Below, in pieces: positions 21,900 through 32,545 of a stretch of 47,781 bases of DNA. The stretch is taken from contig JAAOMT010000284.1 in NCBI GenBank assembly GCA_016748015.1, positions 1,209-48,989 on the forward strand, written 5' to 3'. The stretch comes from Geosiphon pyriformis. Lineage: Eukaryota; Glomeromycota; Glomeromycetes; Archaeosporales; Geosiphonaceae. The position numbers and the translations under genes were made by a program. Numbering within the stretch: the first letter of the stretch is position 1; every line of letters starts with the position of its first letter. Under the pieces are notes generated by a model. That model was not told the origin of the DNA, did no database searches, and saw only the letters and a list, made by a program, of their open reading frames with translations.

Positions 21900-23290
21900 C
21901 AAAAATATCAACAACTACAACATTATATAAATACTCAACAGTTCAAGGAAAAATTATCTCAAAATAAGTGAAATAATATCAAACAACAATCAAAATATTT
22001 TATTAATTATAAAAATATACTTTACTAGAAAAACAGAAGAAATTCAGATCAACTAATAAGAGTCATCACAGAATTAGAGAAAGAGACAATATTATTCAAC
22101 ATGTATTTAGATCTAACAGCAGGACATTTTTATAAAGAAGCAACCATGAAAAGAACCAGAAAAAGATACTATTGGCCATTAATGTATCCAGATATCATTC
22201 AATATGTTTAGAATTGTAATGCTTGTTAGAGAAGAGATGGAACAAAACCCAGTGAACCATTAAGACCAATCAAAGTAGGACAACCATTCAACCGTATTGG
22301 AATTGACTTAGTCGGACTATTAACAATCACTAGCAGAGGCAACAGATACATTGCAGTAATCATAAACTATCTTACAAAATGGCCAGAAGCAAAAGCCATT
22401 TAAAGAGCAGATGTAGAATTCATTGCCAAATTCGTCATCAAGATTTAATTTGTCGACATAGATGTCCAAAAAAACTATTATCAGATTAGAGAACTCACTT
22501 TGTAAACAGAACATTAGCAAAATTAAGCCAAAGATTTGGAATAAAAAGACTATTATCATCACTATATCATCCACAAATAAATGGCTTAGTTGAAAGATTT
22601 AATAGAACACTGTGTGAAACAATTGCCAAAATCAGCCAAAAAAATCAGGATGAATGGGATTTGTTTATACCATCAGTATTATTTGCTTATCAGACAATGA
22701 AGCAAGATACCACACAAACAATACTATTTGAATTGGTATACAGTAGAACAGCAACATTACAGTTGAGATAGAGATCAATACATATCTAGCTGAACCAATA
22801 ACAGAAGATAATTTCCAAGAAACATTGTTGAAAAGAACATATAACTTAATGGAAACACTAGAAAACAAATAATGGAAAGCAGCTGATAATATCCAAAAGG
22901 CACAAGAAAAGCAAAAAAAACAACATGATAACCAACTAACAAATAAACCAATGGAATTCAAGATTAGAAACAAAGTACTATTACATCGTACCAAAGCAGA
23001 AAAACAATGGAGTGGAAAATTTGACCCCAAATGGGACAAACCATTTCACATAGAAGAAATTCTAGGAAATAGAGCTTATAAATTAAGATGAGACAACAAA
23101 ATCTTAGCCAAAGCAGCATATGGTGATCAACTAAAACCATATTACCAAATAGCATCATCATCTACCAATACTATTCCACAGTTGGGAGTACAAAGAATAA
23201 TAGTTCAACCAGATAAGATTCCACGAGATCTGGAACCAATCATAGTTATTGAACTAAACACATTGAATTGAACAACCAAAAGAGTATATA
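21900..23290 (+). pseudogene. Element F integrase
   Basis: Zinc region (FNMYLDLTAGHFYKEATMKRTRKRYYWP ... CNAC), core GIDLVGLLTITSRGNRYIAV near 22300, then frame changes through the D and E motifs (LVERFNRTLCETIAKI near 22590). The C-terminal part reads FKIRNKVLLHRTKAEKQWSGKF near 22960-23020 and IPRDLEPIIVIE near 23220, matching the tail of B and D. Multiple stops and shifts. Confidence 0.8.
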
Positions 23291-23302
23291 AAGACACAGT
23301 AC

Positions 23303-23962
23303 ATGCGACAAAAGCAACCAAGAAAAATGGAAATACCAGATTACATTCACACCATAACTCAACAACTGTCCCAAACACTAAGTCAACAACAGTTAGACAT
23401 AGAAATTGTCATCAACAACCAAACAATTTGCTATCAAAACAAAAAAAAAAGACAAAGAATATACCATATTAGCAGCTACCAAAGAATAATAAAAACTGAA
23501 CAGATAACTTAATAGAAAAAGTGAAGAACACTTTTGGGAAAATACCTATTATGGCATTAACAGAAGAGCTTACAAAAGAAAATTGGAAACAATAAATAGA
23601 ACAACTTCCAATATTATATTGCTACTACCAATTAAGTCGAAAGTTGAATATTCAGGAGTTGTATATTAACAAATCCAAGAAAATATTCAACCAAGACATG
23701 ATACAACAAATTGAAGAATTTATTGGAAAGAAAACTAATTCAACACTACATGTTAAAACAATGTACTAACTACACAACATATTTTAGAACTATCCAGAAA
23801 TACTGTTACACTCTGACATGGAAACCATAACCATTAACCAATGGGGAAGAATAAACAATACACAAGTAAAAGACGTAAAAAACAGAGTCAAACAAACAAT
23901 ACTTGAAAAAGAAATATTAGAATTAATTCAAAACAAAAATTTTGATAGAGCTCAATATTAAA
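23303..23962 (+). pseudogene. Element F ORF3, 3' accessory ORF (decayed)
   Basis: Begins MEIPDYIHTITQQLSQTLSQ at about 23327, then LDIEIVINNQTICYQNKK. D ORF3 begins MIIPRNIQQISQKLMLALK and LSITINGSQINYIQKE: same spacing, clearly related. After a break, YQLSRKLNIQELYINKSKKIF and ILEKEILELIQNK continue to the polypurine tract. No domain recognised. It sits between integrase and the 3' LTR, the position of env or accessory genes in other elements, but I see no signal peptide or membrane segment. Confidence 0.6.
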
Positions 23963-23974
23963 AAGAGGAGATAA
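23961..23974 (+). other. Polypurine tract of element F
   Basis: AAAAGAGGAGATAA lies directly before the 3' LTR. D has GAGGAGGAGATTA in the same place. This is the plus-strand primer site of LTR elements. Confidence 0.8.
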
Positions 23975-24878
23975 TGTTACTCATAAAAAAAAAACAGATA
24001 TAGAAAATAGCAGACCAATGAGAGAATAATATTTAGTACGTGAACACATTGCTCAGCAATGTGGAGCAATATCAGAAATCATGGCACATTGCTCAGCAAT
24101 ATGGAGCAATGTCAGAAAACATGGCACATTGCTCAACAATGTGGAACAATGTCAGAAAACATGGCACATTGCTCAGCAATGTGGAGCAATGTTAAAAAAT
24201 TAGAGCACATCACTCAGCAATGTGAGCATTGCTCAAGAAATCATAGCACATTGCTCGGAAATGTGAGCAATTTTGTAAAACATCAATTATGTATATATAG
24301 TGGTAGCATTAGAAGTAAAAAAAACAGAATCATTAGTTAGAAATCTCCTATTCACAAATATTGAATAAATAAATTATTTATCATCCAAATCCACTCTTCA
24401 CTATTAACACTCCATGTTGATAGCAATTGATACTTAACCACACTGGAATAATAGCTCTTGATTATGGCTATTGACAGATACTAACTTGTGCATTGCCTTG
24501 GCTTATTTTTTTATGTCATTTCTTTTATTTTCTTGTCATAATTGTTGTTATTACTAACTCTATTGAAGATTAATGTGCGGGGTACTGACGTCAAGATATA
24601 CTACTGGTAAAAGACTCAGAAATAAAGGTAGGACACTTGATTAAGATTAGCTTACCAGGAGAAACATTGGCCATCACACTAAGAAAGAAATTGAGAAAAC
24701 TGTGGTTTTGGAAAGCTATGGATAAAACTATTACCACTGAATCTCTGTTCATTATACAAAGGACTCAACCAAAACTTTCAGATAAACACACCTTCAGATT
24801 GCCATCATTGACAACAGTCTTGAGCACCAAGTTATGGGTTTGTTATTTACTCCAATAATCAAGTAAACACCTATAACA
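23975..24878 (+). repeat. 3' LTR of element F (904 bp)
   Basis: Same layout as the 5' LTR: repeats 24046-24280, TATATATAG 24292-24300, AATAAA 24364-24369, end CCTATAACA. It is about 40 bp longer than the 5' copy, roughly one unit of the internal repeat. Differences between copies are mainly transitions by eye. Confidence 0.9.
24046..24280 (+). repeat. About 40-bp tandem repeat array in the F 3' LTR
   Basis: About six units, each starting ACATTGCTCAGCAATGT (a 17-bp inverted repeat around a central C) followed by GGAGCAATGTCAGAAAACATGG or a variant. The array ends just before the TATA box. Each unit can form a hairpin in single strand. The 93-codon frame 24059-24340 is a by-product of this repeat. 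Confidence 0.88.
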
Positions 24879-26150
24879 TCATTCAGTAATAATACAACCT
24901 TTCAAACCAAACCAACTTAATTATTAGTAACTCTTTTACAAACAAACACAATAATGGACTTGGACAACTACTCTGCCTTAATGGAATTTTTGGGTAAAGA
25001 ACAATACCCATTAGAATACACTCAACAGCAAAGAAAACATTTATGTAAACAATCAAATTTCTATTTGATCCACCAAAACCAATTATATAAAAGAAACAAA
25101 AAAGATTCTGACTGCCTCCAAAGAGTTATCAGATTTGAAGAAAGAGAAATTGTAATATACAACATGCATACTGACCCATTAGCTAAACACTTTAGAAAAA
25201 CAAAACCAATTTAGAAAACTTTAGCTTACTATTATTGGCCTATCTTAGGAAAGGACATTGCTAAATACATTAAAATCTGTGACATCTGTTAAAGAAGAGG
25301 CAAATCCAATCACAAAAAAGATATCCATTCAATTTCTGTTGGTCAACCATTTAACAGAATTGGTATAGATGTTGTTAGACCTTTAACAATAACTTCTAAT
25401 GGCAACAAATACATTATTACAGCTACTGACTATCTTACAAAGTAAGTAGAAGCAAGAGCCACTTCAGACCAAACAGCAGTCTTAATAGCCAATTTTGTTT
25501 ATGAAGATATCATCTGCCATCATGGCTGTCCAAAAAACTTTTATCTGATAGAGAAATAGTTTTTCTCAGTATACTGGTTAAAAAACTTTGTAGAAAAATG
25601 GGAATACATCATAAACTTTCTTCTCCTTACTACTCTCAAATAAATGGCTTAGTAGAACGTTTTAATAAAACACTATGTGAAACTCTAGCCAAAACCAGTG
25701 AAGAAACAAACTTATAGGACAAAGTACTGCCTTCAGCTTTGTTTGCTTATAAAACAGTGAATCATGACATAACAAGTTATGAACTTTTTTATCTACTCTA
25801 TGGATATATGGCAACACTACCAATAGAAATTAACATTAAAACAATACTCTTTGAAGAAATCACAATAAGAAATTATAAAAACATTTTGCAAAGAAGACTT
25901 GATAGCATTCTTGACTTCTTGATAGAAGCTTTTGAAAAGATAAAACAGTTCCAAAAAAAGCTTAAGAAAAAGAAAACCTATAAAACACTTTGGTGATTTG
26001 GTATTGGAATACTATTCTAACAGAGACAATGTTTATAGTGATAAATTCTTTAGCTGGTAAAAAGAACCCTTTTTAGTCAACAAAGTTTTGAACAATAGTT
26101 TTTATATTCTTCAAGATCAATCTAAAACAATCTTCAATGATTGTCTTGTT
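24879..26150 (+). pseudogene. Element C integrase (resumes after F)
   Basis: TCAT at 24879-24882 is the right duplication of F. Then an open piece from ATG 24954 (MDLDNYSALMEFLGKEQ) gives the N-terminal zinc region: YNMHTDPLAKHF and YYYWPILGKDI, with CDIC. The core follows (GIDVVRPLTITSNGNKYII near 25360). The second D and E motifs are frame-shifted (NGLVERFNKTLCETLAKT near 25640). 25739-25996 is the C-terminal part (LFAYKTVNHDITSYELFYLLYG). It ends near LQDQSKTIFNDCLV where LINE V begins. Confidence 0.83.
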
Positions 26151-26800
26151 TTTTTTTTTTGTTAATGTGTAGCCATATTGGTCTTTTTTTAATTTAGCCA
26201 TATTGGTCTTTTATTAGTTTAGTCACACTTAAAAAGCATGGCTTTTTCATAAAGCCAACTCACTCAGTACTCTAAAATACAAGATATGGCTAACCACTAA
26301 GTAATTATGCCTAACTACATGCTAGTATAACCAGAAAACTTAAGGGGTATTACATTATTACATAAAGTAATTCTACTACTTAATACATTAATCAATATTT
26401 TATTACAATGTGTGAATCTATTGCTTATTTTAATATTGGATTTGCCACTACCTTTATTACTATTCCTTGGCTTTTTGTGTATGCTGGCCAATTGTAATAA
26501 ATTTCTCTTAACTTTATTATCAATTTTCACTGATTTTTTCTATTCAGCTTGTAATTTGCAAAGTTTTCTCCATAATCTATTCCTCACTTGAGTCACTGCT
26601 CATTTACACACCTTAATTAAAACATTATTATTAGTCTTTTGATCAATATTAGCAAAAGCATTGATTCTTTCGAATTGCTCATTGATTAATCTGATTATCC
26701 TGTTGATGATATATAACTCAAAAAATATCATAAACAATCTGATTAGTTGTCTGTTGTGGTAATACCAACTCAAATGATTAGCAAAAATCAAGTATAAATA
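26151..26800 (-). mobile_element. LINE V: 5'-truncated LINE 3' end
   Basis: The 3' tail is a T run at about 26148-26161 on the plus strand followed by GTTAATGTGTAGCCA, the 3' end shared by W, X and Z. Minus-strand translation gives the ORF2 C-terminus (INEQFERINAFANIDQKTNNN at about 26635-26690) and a 3' UTR matching LINE W. Homology to W fades at about 26700-26800. I could not find a clear target duplication. The element cut the end of element C integrase or its downstream spacer. Confidence 0.72.
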
Positions 26801-26822
26801 AATGCACTATTCCCAAAACAGA

Positions 26823-27431
26823 GGTATTTTAAATCAACATAAACAATTATTTTCTGGATCAAAACATTCAAAATGCTTTTTATACTCTCCATAAGTATTG
26901 GATCTGACCATTGGAAAACAAACTATCATAACTGATAACAGTAGAATACATACTGTTATTAGACCAAAGAAAATTACTACCAGAAGAGAAAAAATTGGTA
27001 GCAAAATAGATAAATATCTATTGGAAAGTATAACAGCAGCTATACTCCCATCTTCCAGCACAATTGAAAAACCATTTCAAGAAATCTTATTCATAGATAA
27101 AAACTTGTCATATAAAAGACAATTAGAATTCTATGGTTGCCTTGGAAAAATTATAGAAAATATAAAACTCATAAAAAAAACAACTTCAGAGATACAGGCA
27201 GAAATTTTGGTTAGATGTTTCAAGAATTTTAACTATTGCTAAAAGAGCCAAAACTCTAATACAAAGATTTAGTTTCTTAGATACAAAATTCATTTTTTCT
27301 CAAATATTATACATCTTATCTACCAAAGACTTCAATAAACTAGTTAGCTTTGAATTAAACAAAACTCTTCAAATAGATTATCCCATAAATAGCTTGATTT
27401 TGCTAAAGCTTAATCTTTTTGAAAAGAATGA
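26823..27431 (+). pseudogene. Element C ORF3, 3' accessory ORF (decayed)
   Basis: Open piece 26898-27242 (LDLTIGKQTIITD ... FIDKNLSYKRQLEFYGCLGKI ... TSEIQAEI) resembles D ORF3 (LSITINGSQINY ... YIGKTLYERKLELKATN ... PEAIQKQI). After a one-frame shift at about 27235 it continues with AKRAKTLIQRFSFLDTKF and FNKLVSFELNKTLQIDYPI to the LTR. This is the third, most diverged example of the ORF3 family. Assignment to C rests on strand, position before the C-type LTR and this similarity. Confidence 0.5.
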
Positions 27432-28065
27432 TATTATGGTTAAAACCCATACTTTTTATTAGTTATCACATGTATTAGCTACTAATATCATATAATTAGC
27501 CACCCTATTTTTAGATAGTAATTATTGACCTAATCATTGACCTGATTATTGATTACTTTTGATAGCTATATAAGCAATAAATCTTTTAGCTATAGAAAAA
27601 CATGTCAGAAATCAAAAAAATCAAATAAAAAAATAACAACTTTTATCTTAATCTTTTTCTTATTGCTAATTTCTCTTTTTCTATTTTTAAGTATTCGAAT
27701 ATCTTAGGATAAAAGATTACTTTTTGGTTATTCCTTATCTTTTTCTGAAAACGTGTAATTGTAGTATTTAAAGATTATTGAATAAAATGTAACTGAAGAA
27801 TACATCTAATACCTAATATTGAATTCTAAGAGCACTAATGTGAAGCATAAAATTATACCAGTATGTAATTATTTATTGACAGTATGAACTATTCCTCTAT
27901 CTTCAGATTCTCTGGTTATCCTTGAAAAATATAGTGACTAAGATATTTTATGAGACTGATCTTGCACATTGAATCTATACTTATTCAATTCACTCTTTGA
28001 AGTTAAACTCTCTTTGATTCTTTTCATTACCCTACAATTTTGTTTTCTCTTGCTATTAGTTAGCT
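27432..28065 (+). repeat. 3' LTR of element C, end truncated
   Basis: Starts TATTATGGTTAAAACCC (TGTTATGG in E) and follows the E LTR (46207-46920) and solo LTR (32612-33242): a few 12-bp repeats (about 27517-27560), GCTATATAAGC (about 27563), AATAAA (about 27781). It breaks off at TAGTTAGCTT, where the LTR should read GCTTGTTACTCC...ATAACA. The poly-T tail of X follows. No coding content. Confidence 0.8.
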
Positions 28066-30467
28066 TTTTTTTGTTTTTTTTTTGTTAATATGTAGCCACG
28101 TTGATTGTTTATTAATTATGTTCACAGTAATATGGCACTTTTATAAAACCAGCTTACCCAATAATACAAAATCACAAAATGCAACTAATTACAAATGGAA
28201 AGCCTTAACTACATGCTAGTACTATCTTTGCTATTTAATATATCAAACATATCTAATTTATACATCTTACCCATAATGCTAACAAGCTCATAACTATTTT
28301 TAACCATACTACTTATCCACTTAGCAGTCTGATTAGGACTGAATTTAATACTGGAAGGCTGATTTTTCCAAAAATATATCATAACATTAAAGGTGTTATC
28401 ATAAACTGAAAAATCTTTAACATTATTGTCATCATCATCAACCATGTCATCATTATCAGATGCATTCTCTAAGCAGACCCACTCACATTTTTTCTCAAAG
28501 TGTGTTATTTTTTTTTGCATCATGAAAGCAACAGCAGCCAAGTCTTTATTTTGCTTAGCCAACTCAGCCACACATTTTTTAACTAATGCATTCACAGCAG
28601 ATAGAGTAAACAGCAATTTGGTAACCAACACAACCAGAGCACCAACAGATTCAACTAAGAATTTTATCAACACAGACAGTTTACTAAGATGGAATTCCAG
28701 AGAAGCCAACCTAAATTCAACAGCAATATTGAAAGCAAAAGAGACAACAGGCAACATAGGTGTTGTAGTTTTGGGGAGACCACCAAGATCCAAGTTCATT
28801 TCAGCAGCAGCAACAACAAAAAAAACCACAAAGGCAGCAGCTTTGGCATAAAATTTTGATCCAGCAAATGAAGGTTTGAAAACTCTGGAGCCACCAGAAG
28901 TGTTAAAAGATAGTTTGGGTGGGAGAAAAGGTGATCTCTTATAGTCTATAGCCAAATAAGTCAAGTCTTGACACTTGTAGCAGTGGCAACATTCAGAAGT
29001 TTTCCACCAAATGCAGCAACCACACAAAATACCAGTTTTTGAAACAACAGTATTCAAAGATTTCAAAGAATCAAAGATAATTACAGCAAAGCATTAACAT
29101 TGGTAAAATTCAGGAGAGTAAGGAATGAAACATGTATGGCCACCAATTTGAGAGACCAAATCACTTATCTCAAAGACAATACAGCCAAAGGAAAGATTAA
29201 CCAACTTAGCCTTAAAAGTGTCTCTTGAAGAAATAACATTATTTTGGTTGACAACAAGGAGAATTTTAACACTGTCTTTTCTAACCAGCACAGACCAGTG
29301 AGTAAGAGCAGCAACAGCAAAAGAAGTGTTTTTGAAATGAACCACAGCATATTGCCATAAGCCAGCAGGCTTTAACTTAACAGAAATAACAACACCAAAA
29401 ATGCCAAGAGCAGATTTGATGTCATCAGAGAAGATACCCAAAGGTACATTATAAAGTACAACTGACAAAGGAAGAGAAGAAACAGAGGCCATATTAGAAA
29501 ACCATGCAATCTTATGAGTAGTCAAAAAAATTTTATTACCAATGGCCACTTTGGTGGCACCATTTAGACTCTTCTAAAATGCAAATTTCACACAGAACAA
29601 CTTGACAGCATCTTGTGAAACAAACTTAATCCCAATACAACCAGGCAGCAACTGAAACAAGAAACTGAGCAAGGCCATCTTGATCTTAAATGTAGCACCA
29701 GATACAAGATTGAAGGCCACTCAACCAAAGAACTTTTGACAACCATTCACATTTTTCCAAGCATTACCATCAGCAGCACCAGAGATTAAGGGAGGAGTAG
29801 TTGATTCCATTTTCATCTAATCAGCCCAATCTTTGAGATTATCTGAAATAATAGGTTGTTTTACTACTGAGATTGGTGATAATCTACTAAAGAGTATCAC
29901 ATTAGACAACACAGCCAGTAGTTGATCTTGGCCCATCTTGGGAGATGTGCTGCTGTTGTTGTCATCCATATCAGGAAAAGGGCTGGCTGCTGCTGTGGAG
30001 ATCTTACCAAAGATCTCATCTGGAACTACAAAGGAGTTTGGTGTAACCATAGCAGTTGTAACTGCCTGCTGCTGTTTTTTGGAATTTTTTGCTTTCACAG
30101 TCATTTGTGAAGCAGTAGAAATAGTAGTAGTAGTAGTAGAAGTGGTGAGAGTGGAAAAGACCAGTTTGTTAACTGGTCTGTTATTAAAAATCTTTGGGCT
30201 CTTAGAAGTAGTAGAGACAACACTGAGACTAACCCAAGTGTGTCTTTTGGAAGAAACTTTGACTGGAAAAGAACTACCAGCCAAAGGTAAAGCACTAATA
30301 TTTTTTAAAAGAAATATAGCCAGAATGTTTTGTCTAGCTGTTTCAATAATTAAGAGACCCTCTTGTGTTGAAACTTTATTAGTTACTATAAGAAAAATAA
30401 CATTTGCAACTTTTTTACTCTTAGCTCTAGTCATGGTCATAAAATTTAGAAGAGAAAAAGTTTTTTT
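28066..30467 (-). mobile_element. ORF1-only LINE-like element X
   Basis: Read on the minus strand: short 5' leader (about 27 bp), ORF1 (30440-28209), about 130 bp of 3' UTR, then the poly-A tail (plus-strand T-rich 28066-28084). The 3' UTR matches LINE W and V (TGTAGCCA, CCCAATAAT, ACATGCTAGTA). There is no ORF2. Neighbouring RT sequence at its 5' side is a separate fragment (Y). Both flanks contain TTAGCTT (28059-28065 and 30466-30472), a possible short target duplication, but the left side is C's LTR and the right side is LINE Y, so the pre-insertion site is unclear. Confidence 0.68.
28209..30440 (-). pseudogene. LINE ORF1 (RNA-binding nucleocapsid-like protein), copy X
   Basis: Starts ATG at 30440 (MTMTRAKSKKVANV). 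Order: basic start; Ser/Thr-rich low-complexity region; an RRM-like fold (VVLYNVPLGIFSDDIKSAL ... WQYAVVHF, about 29330-29470); a second RRM-like fold (GCIVFEISDLVSQIGG, then FAVIIFDSLKSLNTVV); a CCHC knuckle in which His and the last Cys have become Tyr (CYKCQDLTYLAIDY near 28960-29000); Ala/Pro-rich linker; coiled-coil-like region; acidic stretch; and a C-terminus ending in STSM. Stops at about 29720, 29576 and 29095 break it. ORF1 proteins of this type bind element RNA. Open pieces: 29817-30440, 29094-29549, 28209-29066. Confidence 0.75.
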
Positions 30468-30472
30468 AGCTT

Positions 30473-31240
30473 ACAGCTTTTGATATTCTTGCAGTTAAAA
30501 TCTTTGTTAAGATTTTTCTAGTGCTTTCAATAAGTGTGATTGGTCTGGTAATATCAATATTGCCATCCCATTCTTTTGGCTTTGGAATCAATATGATCTA
30601 TGCTATTTTTTACTTTTCAGATATGTTTGCTGCTTCTATGTAAACATTAAGCAATATTCTCAGTTTAGACTTGGTATTAGGCCCAGACTTCCTTCAAAGT
30701 TCAGCTTATATGTCTGATGGGCCAGAAACTTTGTTATAAAGTGTGTAGCTCAATATGTGTTTGAATTCTTCATTTGTTATTTCAGTCATCACATTATCAA
30801 AGGCATCTGGAATGCTCTCAATTGGCTTAAACCTGTGTTCCCAACTTTTCCAAAGTTCAGGTTCAAAAATTCTTGTTCTAGTCTACCCTTGAGCTTTTTT
30901 GTTTACTAGATTTTTGATTTCATCAAGATCATCATGAAATTTGCCTTCTTTTATAACATGATTCAGCACTATTCTTTGTTTTTTTCTGTTCAGAATGCTT
31001 TTGATCATTGCTCTTTTGCTTAGCTTAAAGTTTTATTGTCTTTTAATGATATTGTTCACTATCTGTTTTTGCTGTTGTAGCCTGATCCTAGCATGCAGTG
31101 TAGATTTGTATTCTTTTTTAATGCCTAGTAATTCTACAATAAGCTTATCTTTTGGGAGAGTTATCAAATATGCACTATTTGTTTCAGGTTTCAATTGTTT
31201 CTATTTGGCCAAGAGCTGCATAATATTATTATCATGCATA
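30473..31240 (-). pseudogene. LINE Y: ORF2 fragment, endonuclease-RT junction
   Basis: Minus-strand translation reads KKEYKSTLHARIRLQQQKQI, FEPELWKSWEHRFKPI, VMTEITNEEFKHILSYTLYNKVSGPSDI and then LIPKPKEW..NIDITRPITLIEST, the early RT motifs of LINE polymerases. It ends abruptly at KILTARISKA, where X begins, and is cut at 31240 by the tail of LINE W. The catalytic YADD region is absent. Stops interrupt it. No ORF of useful length is open. Confidence 0.75.
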
Positions 31241-32402
31241 TTTGCTTTTTTTTTTTGTTAACATGTAGCCATACTGGTTTTTTATTAGTTTAGCCACACT
31301 CAAAAAGCATGACTTTTTTATAAAGCCAACTCACCCAATAATTTAAATTACAAGATGTGACTAACCACTAAGTGGCTATGCCCAACTACATACTAGTATA
31401 ACCAGAAAATCTATAGGGTATTCCACTATTATATAAAGTACTTTTACTACCCAAAACATTAGTCAATATCTTATTACAACATTGAAATCTATTACTAATT
31501 TTAATATTGAAATTAACATTACCATTATCACTATTTCTTATGCTGATCACTCATGATGGGTTTTTCTTAACTTTGTTATCAATACCCATCAATTTTTCTC
31601 ACTCAGTTTGTAACTTACAACATTCTTTTCATAATCTATTCCTTGCTTGAGTCACTGACTATTTACATACCTTAATTAAGATATTATTATTAGCTCTCTG
31701 ATCAATGTTAGCAAAAGCATTGATTCTTCCAAATTGCTCATTGATCAGTTTTTTGCATAGCAGATTTATGTTGGATGTTGATCTAATGTACTCATTAGAC
31801 AGAACAATCCTCTTACCAGGGTCCAAGATTTTATGTTTCCCTCTTACAGTCTTTGATAAGTACAACATCTACTTATTCCATATATCATCTATCAGCATTT
31901 TGCCCTTTTGAGTATTCAGGGGACATTTCCAAAAGTGTTAGTTGGTTTCTACTTCTGTGTGGCATACTTTACACAGATTGTTCATATATACTAAAGGGCA
32001 TCTGTTGTATAGCATCTCTGCTGTTGGCAGCATATTGTGAAATGATTTCATAATAAATGTACACATTGCAGAAGAACCAGCTGAGGTGAATTCTGATGAC
32101 ATTTTACCATCCCAGTTCTACACTTTGGTTGTGCACTTTCAGTCTACCCTCTAGTCCAAAGACTTTATTGTCTCTTGTACTTTGTTATTGCCAATCTAAT
32201 TCAAAGCTCCTTGAATTCCAGTTTGTTGGTTTAGAAAATGTCTAATGTTCAGATCCAATTCAACTCCTCTGCAAGAGGGAATGTAACTGATATTCTTAGC
32301 ATTGTAGGCCCACCCCACTGTGTCAAAAGCAGTAGCTTTTTTGGCTAGTTTGTCAGCCATCTCATTTTCGGATATACCAGTGTGTGTAGCCACTTTGTTT
32401 AT
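31241..32402 (-). pseudogene. LINE W ORF2, C-terminal half and 3' end
   Basis: From 32393 downwards: RNase H end (ATHTGISENEMADKLAKKA), a linker, a CxxC-x-HxxxC zinc finger (LCKVCHTEVETN*HFWKCP near 31910-31975), the C-terminal segment (INEQFGRINAFANIDQ, 31659-31868), a 3' UTR, and a poly-A tail (plus-strand T run about 31243-31256). The zinc finger is of the kind at the C-terminus of many LINE RTs. The RNase H N-terminus is at 45388-45720, separated by insertion Z; reading across the Z duplication keeps the frame (NKVATHTG). Confidence 0.82.
32388..32402. repeat. Target duplication of element Z, left copy
   Basis: AGCCACTTTGTTTAT, identical to 45373-45387. It lies next to the Z poly-A tail (plus-strand TTTTTTATTTTATTTTTTG). 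Confidence 0.9.
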
Positions 32403-32545
32403 TTTTTATTTTATTTTTTGTTAATGTGTAGCCATGCTAGTTATTTATTAGTTAAGTCCACAGTAATGTGGCAGTTTCATAAAGCCAGTTCACCCAATAA
32501 TACAAAAATCACAAGATGCAGCTAATCACAAGTGGAAAGCTTTAA

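Larger units (their letters stand above)
14699..24878 (+). mobile_element. Element F: full-length, decayed Ty3/gypsy-like element with dUTPase
   Basis: Both LTRs (14699-15563, 865 bp; 23975-24878, 904 bp) flank gag, protease, Cys-rich domain, dUTPase, RT, RNase H, integrase and ORF3 in the same order as B and D, but sequence identity is low, so it is a separate family. Segments from gag (15624) through the RT N-terminus (20657) share one frame, again indicating a fused gag-pol. Downstream frames shift. Stops are abundant, so it cannot move on its own. It sits between RNase H and integrase of element C. Confidence 0.9.
10668..28065 (+). mobile_element. Element C: old Ty3/gypsy-like element, heavily interrupted
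   Basis: Plus-strand element of the same family as E. Surviving parts: gag/protease/RT/RNase H 10668-14698, integrase 24879-26150, 3' ORF 26823-27431, 3' LTR 27432-28065. Interruptions: B in gag, F between RNase H and integrase, LINE V near 26150, and ORF1-only element X at the LTR end. Its 5' LTR and first part of gag lie left of the window. Internal length excluding insertions is about 6 kb. Stops and frameshifts are frequent, fitting the oldest member of the nest. Confidence 0.82.

Noticed and set aside
24059-24340. 93-codon plus-strand ORF with repeating MW-x-N and HCSAMW motifs
   Set aside because: It is the translation of the 40-bp LTR tandem repeat, present on one frame only, and lies across the promoter region.
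26834-27061. 75-codon minus-strand frame with hydrophobic segments opposite C ORF3
   Set aside because: The plus strand shows the ORF3-like similarity and has the longer frame; the hydrophobicity is a by-product of A-rich coding sequence read in antisense.
28426-30483. Plus-strand open frames of 141-181 codons (28426-28851, 29938-30483) and the similar one at 44828-45463
   Set aside because: They are antisense to LINE ORF1. The minus strand carries the RRM-like, knuckle and acidic motifs and the same protein in two copies.
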